Assembly (NCBI RefSeq): GCF_023897065.1 | Contig: NZ_JAMHIV010000039.1 | Coordinates: 37,667-101,666 of the forward strand | From: Crossiella sp. SN42 | GTDB taxonomy: Bacteria; Actinomycetota; Actinomycetes; Mycobacteriales; Pseudonocardiaceae | Length of the DNA stretch: 64,000 nt | Reading direction: 5' to 3' | In this document: positions 62,097 through 64,000 of the stretch, in pieces | Numbering within the stretch: the first letter of the stretch is position 1 | Layout: each line of letters begins with the position of its first letter | Position numbers and translations under genes: made by a program | The notes under the pieces: model-generated | What the model was told of the DNA's origin: nothing | Databases searched by the model: none | Seen by the model: the letters and a program-made list of their open reading frames with translations, nothing else

Positions 62097-62759
62097 CTAC
62101 CGGGCCATCCGGTAGCCCACGCCGCGCACGGTCTCGATGCGCACGAACGGGCCGAGCTTGCCGCGCAGGGTGGCGATGTGGGTGTCCAGGCTGCGCGAGC
62201 GGGCCTCCCAGCTGGCGTGCCACACCTGGTCCAGGATGCGGTCCCGGCTGACCACGCTGCCGGGACGCGCGGCGAGCAGGGCGAGCACGTCGAACTCCTT
62301 GCGGGTCAGCGTGATCTGCTCGCCGGAGACGGTGGCGGTGCGCGAGCCGAGGTCGAGCCGGAGCGGGCCGACCTCCATCACCTCGTGCTCCTCGCTGTCC
62401 GCGCGGGCGGCGCGGGTGCGGCGCAGCACGGCCTCGATCCGGGCCAGCAGCTCGGCGGTGCCGAAGGGCTTGACCACGTAGTCGTCGGCGCCGCTGCGCA
62501 GGCCGAGCACGCGTTCCCGCTCCTCGCTGCGCGCGGTGACCGCGATGACCGCGGTGCCCTCGCGCTGCCGGAGCTTGCGCAGCACGTCCAGCCCGTCGGC
62601 GTCGGGCAGTCCGAGGTCGAGCAGCACCACGTCGGCCGGGGCGGCCTGGAGCGCCGCGGCCGCGGTGGCGGCGCGGAGGACTTCGTAGCCGGCGTGCTGC
62701 AACGCGGTCACCAACCCGCGCGCCACCCGGTCGTCGTCCTCCACTACGAGGATGCGCAT
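62097..62759 (-). CDS. OmpR-family response regulator
   Basis: The 220-residue regulator has the receiver acidic pocket (VVEDDDR), the phosphoacceptor Asp48 (LLDLGLP), Lys in VVKPFG and a winged helix C-terminal domain (ITLTRKEFDVLALLAARPG, LDTHIATLRGKLG, VRGVGYRM). It is transcribed ahead of its kinase gene. Its targets may include the dctA and TAXI genes nearby (inference from position). Confidence 0.95.
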   Translation of the reverse strand: MRILVVEDDDRVARGLVTALQHAGYEVLRAATAAAALQAAPADVVLLDLGLPDADGLDVLRKLRQREGTAVIAVTARSEERERVLGLRSGADDYVVKPFGTAELLARIEAVLRRTRAARADSEEHEVMEVGPLRLDLGSRTATVSGEQITLTRKEFDVLALLAARPGSVVSRDRILDQVWHASWEARSRSLDTHIATLRGKLGPFVRIETVRGVGYRMAR

Positions 62760-62895
62760 GAGGGTCGATACTAGGCCGCGGCGGGCAGGACTGATGTCCA
62801 CTGGGCCGCCGAGATCGACTTCCGCATGGCAGAATTCAAGGCGCCGGCAGTGCACCAGGCCACCGGAGTTGGTTTCGACACGCCTGGAGGCGGCC

Positions 62896-63708
62896 ATGGT
62901 GATCCGCAAGACCGACGCGGAGATCGACCAGATGGCCAAGGCGGGAGCAATCCTGGCCGAGGTCCACGAAGAACTACGAGCGGCCCTGCGCCCCGGTAAA
63001 ACCACTGCTGACCTGGACCGCGTCGCCGCCGAGGCGATCGAGCGCCGAGGCGGCAAACCCGGCTTCTTCGGCTACAACGGCTACCCGGCGGTCATCAACG
63101 CCTCCCTGGGCGAGCAGATCGTGCACGGCGTCCCGTCCCGCCAGACCCGCCTGCGCGAAGGCGACATCCTCAGCCTGGACTGCGGCGTCCTGTGGAACGG
63201 CTTCCACTCCGACGCGGCCTGCACCTGGATCGTCGGCGAGGAAGAAGCGGCCCCCGAACACCTGCGCGCCTTGGTAGCCGACACCTACCGAGCCCTGTGG
63301 GCAGGCATCAGCGCGACCCGGGTGGGCAACCGGATCGGCGACATCTCGGCCGCCATCGGCGCGGTGGGCGCGGCCGGGGGTTACGGGGTGGTGTCCGACC
63401 ACAATGGACACGCCATCGGCGGCCACGGGATCGGACGGTCGCTGCACGAGGACCCGTTCGTGCCTGGGCGCGGCAGGCCGGGGCGCGGGTTGCGGTTGAA
63501 GCCGGGGCTGGTGCTGGCGATCGAGCCGATGTTCACGACTGGTGATTCGGGGTTCCGGACGCTGGGTGACGAGTGGACCGTGGTGACGGTGGACGGCAGC
63601 ACGGCGGCGCACTGGGAACACACGGTGGCGGTGACGGAGTCCGGACCGAGGGTGCTGACGGCACGGCCGGAGGAAGTGGCCATGGCGCGGATCGCGGACC
63701 TGGGCTGA
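62896..63708 (+). CDS. map: Methionine aminopeptidase, type I
   Basis: The 270-residue metalloprotease removes N-terminal Met. The five ligands lie in LSLDCGVLWNGFHSDAA (two Asp), GGHGIGRSLHEDP (His), AIEPMF (Glu) and WEHTVAV (Glu). The start is ATG62896, six bases after GGAGG. Actinomycetes often carry several copies; this one is not next to secY or adk, so it is likely an additional copy. Confidence 0.95.
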   Translation: MVIRKTDAEIDQMAKAGAILAEVHEELRAALRPGKTTADLDRVAAEAIERRGGKPGFFGYNGYPAVINASLGEQIVHGVPSRQTRLREGDILSLDCGVLWNGFHSDAACTWIVGEEEAAPEHLRALVADTYRALWAGISATRVGNRIGDISAAIGAVGAAGGYGVVSDHNGHAIGGHGIGRSLHEDPFVPGRGRPGRGLRLKPGLVLAIEPMFTTGDSGFRTLGDEWTVVTVDGSTAAHWEHTVAVTESGPRVLTARPEEVAMARIADLG

Positions 63709-63749
63709 GCGGAGGCCAAGACGCCGGGGTTGAAAACCCACGAAGAGGG

Positions 63750-63901
63750 CCTCTCGTCTTCTCCGTGCGGCCTGGAGACTGCTAACCGCATCCCACCGAG
63801 CAGACGCTCACAGCAACCGCCGCCAACGCCGATCAGCGTGACGGCGGCTGGTCGGTGGGATGTGGTTCGCTGTCGGAAGGTCGTGCGGAGAAGACGAGAG
63901 G
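63750..63901. repeat. 152-bp nested inverted repeat at the right edge
   Basis: Outer arms CCTCTCGTCTTCTCCG (63750-63765) and its perfect 16-bp complement (63886-63901) enclose an inner 11-bp pair CATCCCACCGA (63789-63799) and TCGGTGGGATG (63852-63862); a short GC-rich pair (CCGCC and ACGC with GCGT and GGCGG) lies at the centre. The whole could fold as one long hairpin. It may be a structured RNA, a MITE-like palindromic element or a strong terminator of map. I see no gene from 63709 to 64000. Confidence 0.6.
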
Positions 63902-64000
63902 GCCGCGAGCACGCTGGAATCGGCCCCGGCAGCCTGCTCAACCCCGCAACCTGCTCGTCCCGGCTTTTGACTTGTCAACCCCTCCGGGGGTCTGCCCGTC

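Overview
The window is about 64 kb of very GC-rich, gene-dense DNA with GTG starts, four-base stop/start overlaps and actinobacterial families (AfsR/SARP regulator, SigB module, SigC-type ECF sigma factor, DUF2218, WXG100-type proteins, DasR-like sites before a chitinase). It looks like chromosomal DNA of a Pseudonocardiaceae-type actinomycete; the genus cannot be fixed by reading. I saw no rRNA, tRNA, CRISPR array, prophage or transposase gene.

Layout. 1-2.7 kb: a truncated lipoprotein, a small membrane protein, an esterase-fold protein without its catalytic residues preceded by a perfect 19-bp operator-like palindrome, and an orphan LuxR-type response regulator. 2.5-9.1 kb: a possible micro-ORF, an XRE-TPR regulator divergent from a small repeat protein carrying four DLTHP units, then nitric oxide synthase and a large SARP regulator. 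9.1-12.5 kb: a DedA protein and a SulP transporter fused to carbonic anhydrase. 12.8-15.7 kb: a SigB partner-switching module (STAS antagonist, anti-sigma kinase, sigma factor) interrupted by a GT4-fold protein lacking its nucleotide-sugar-binding residues. 15.7-21.5 kb: methyltransferase, D,D-carboxypeptidase, DUF4429 protein and a secreted GH18 chitinase with two DasR-like sites. 21.5-24.2 kb: ESX-type cassette A. 24.4-26.5 kb: HAD phosphatase and HisC-type aminotransferase.

26.7-37.4 kb is the most suggestive accessory region: a FecBCD-type ABC importer, an isonitrile synthase (PvcA/DIT1 family), a cytochrome P450 with an altered I-helix, a SigC-like sigma factor with a histidine-bearing membrane anti-sigma factor, an MFS exporter, a TetR regulator, a siderophore-interacting flavoprotein and an iron-box-controlled DUF2218 gene. 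Together these could make, export, re-import and reductively unload an isonitrile metallophore, possibly for copper.

37.4-52.6 kb is mainly housekeeping: TesB thioesterase, pyruvate kinase, VanZ-like protein, urease operon ureABCFGD, a tandem pair of DUF2461 genes, and glutamate synthase gltBD. 52.9-55.6 kb is a second FecBCD-type importer. 55.6-57.9 kb is ESX-type cassette B, with the same gene order as cassette A. 58-62.8 kb holds a DctA transporter, an orphan TAXI binding protein and a histidine kinase/response regulator pair, followed by methionine aminopeptidase. The right edge carries a 152-bp nested inverted repeat.
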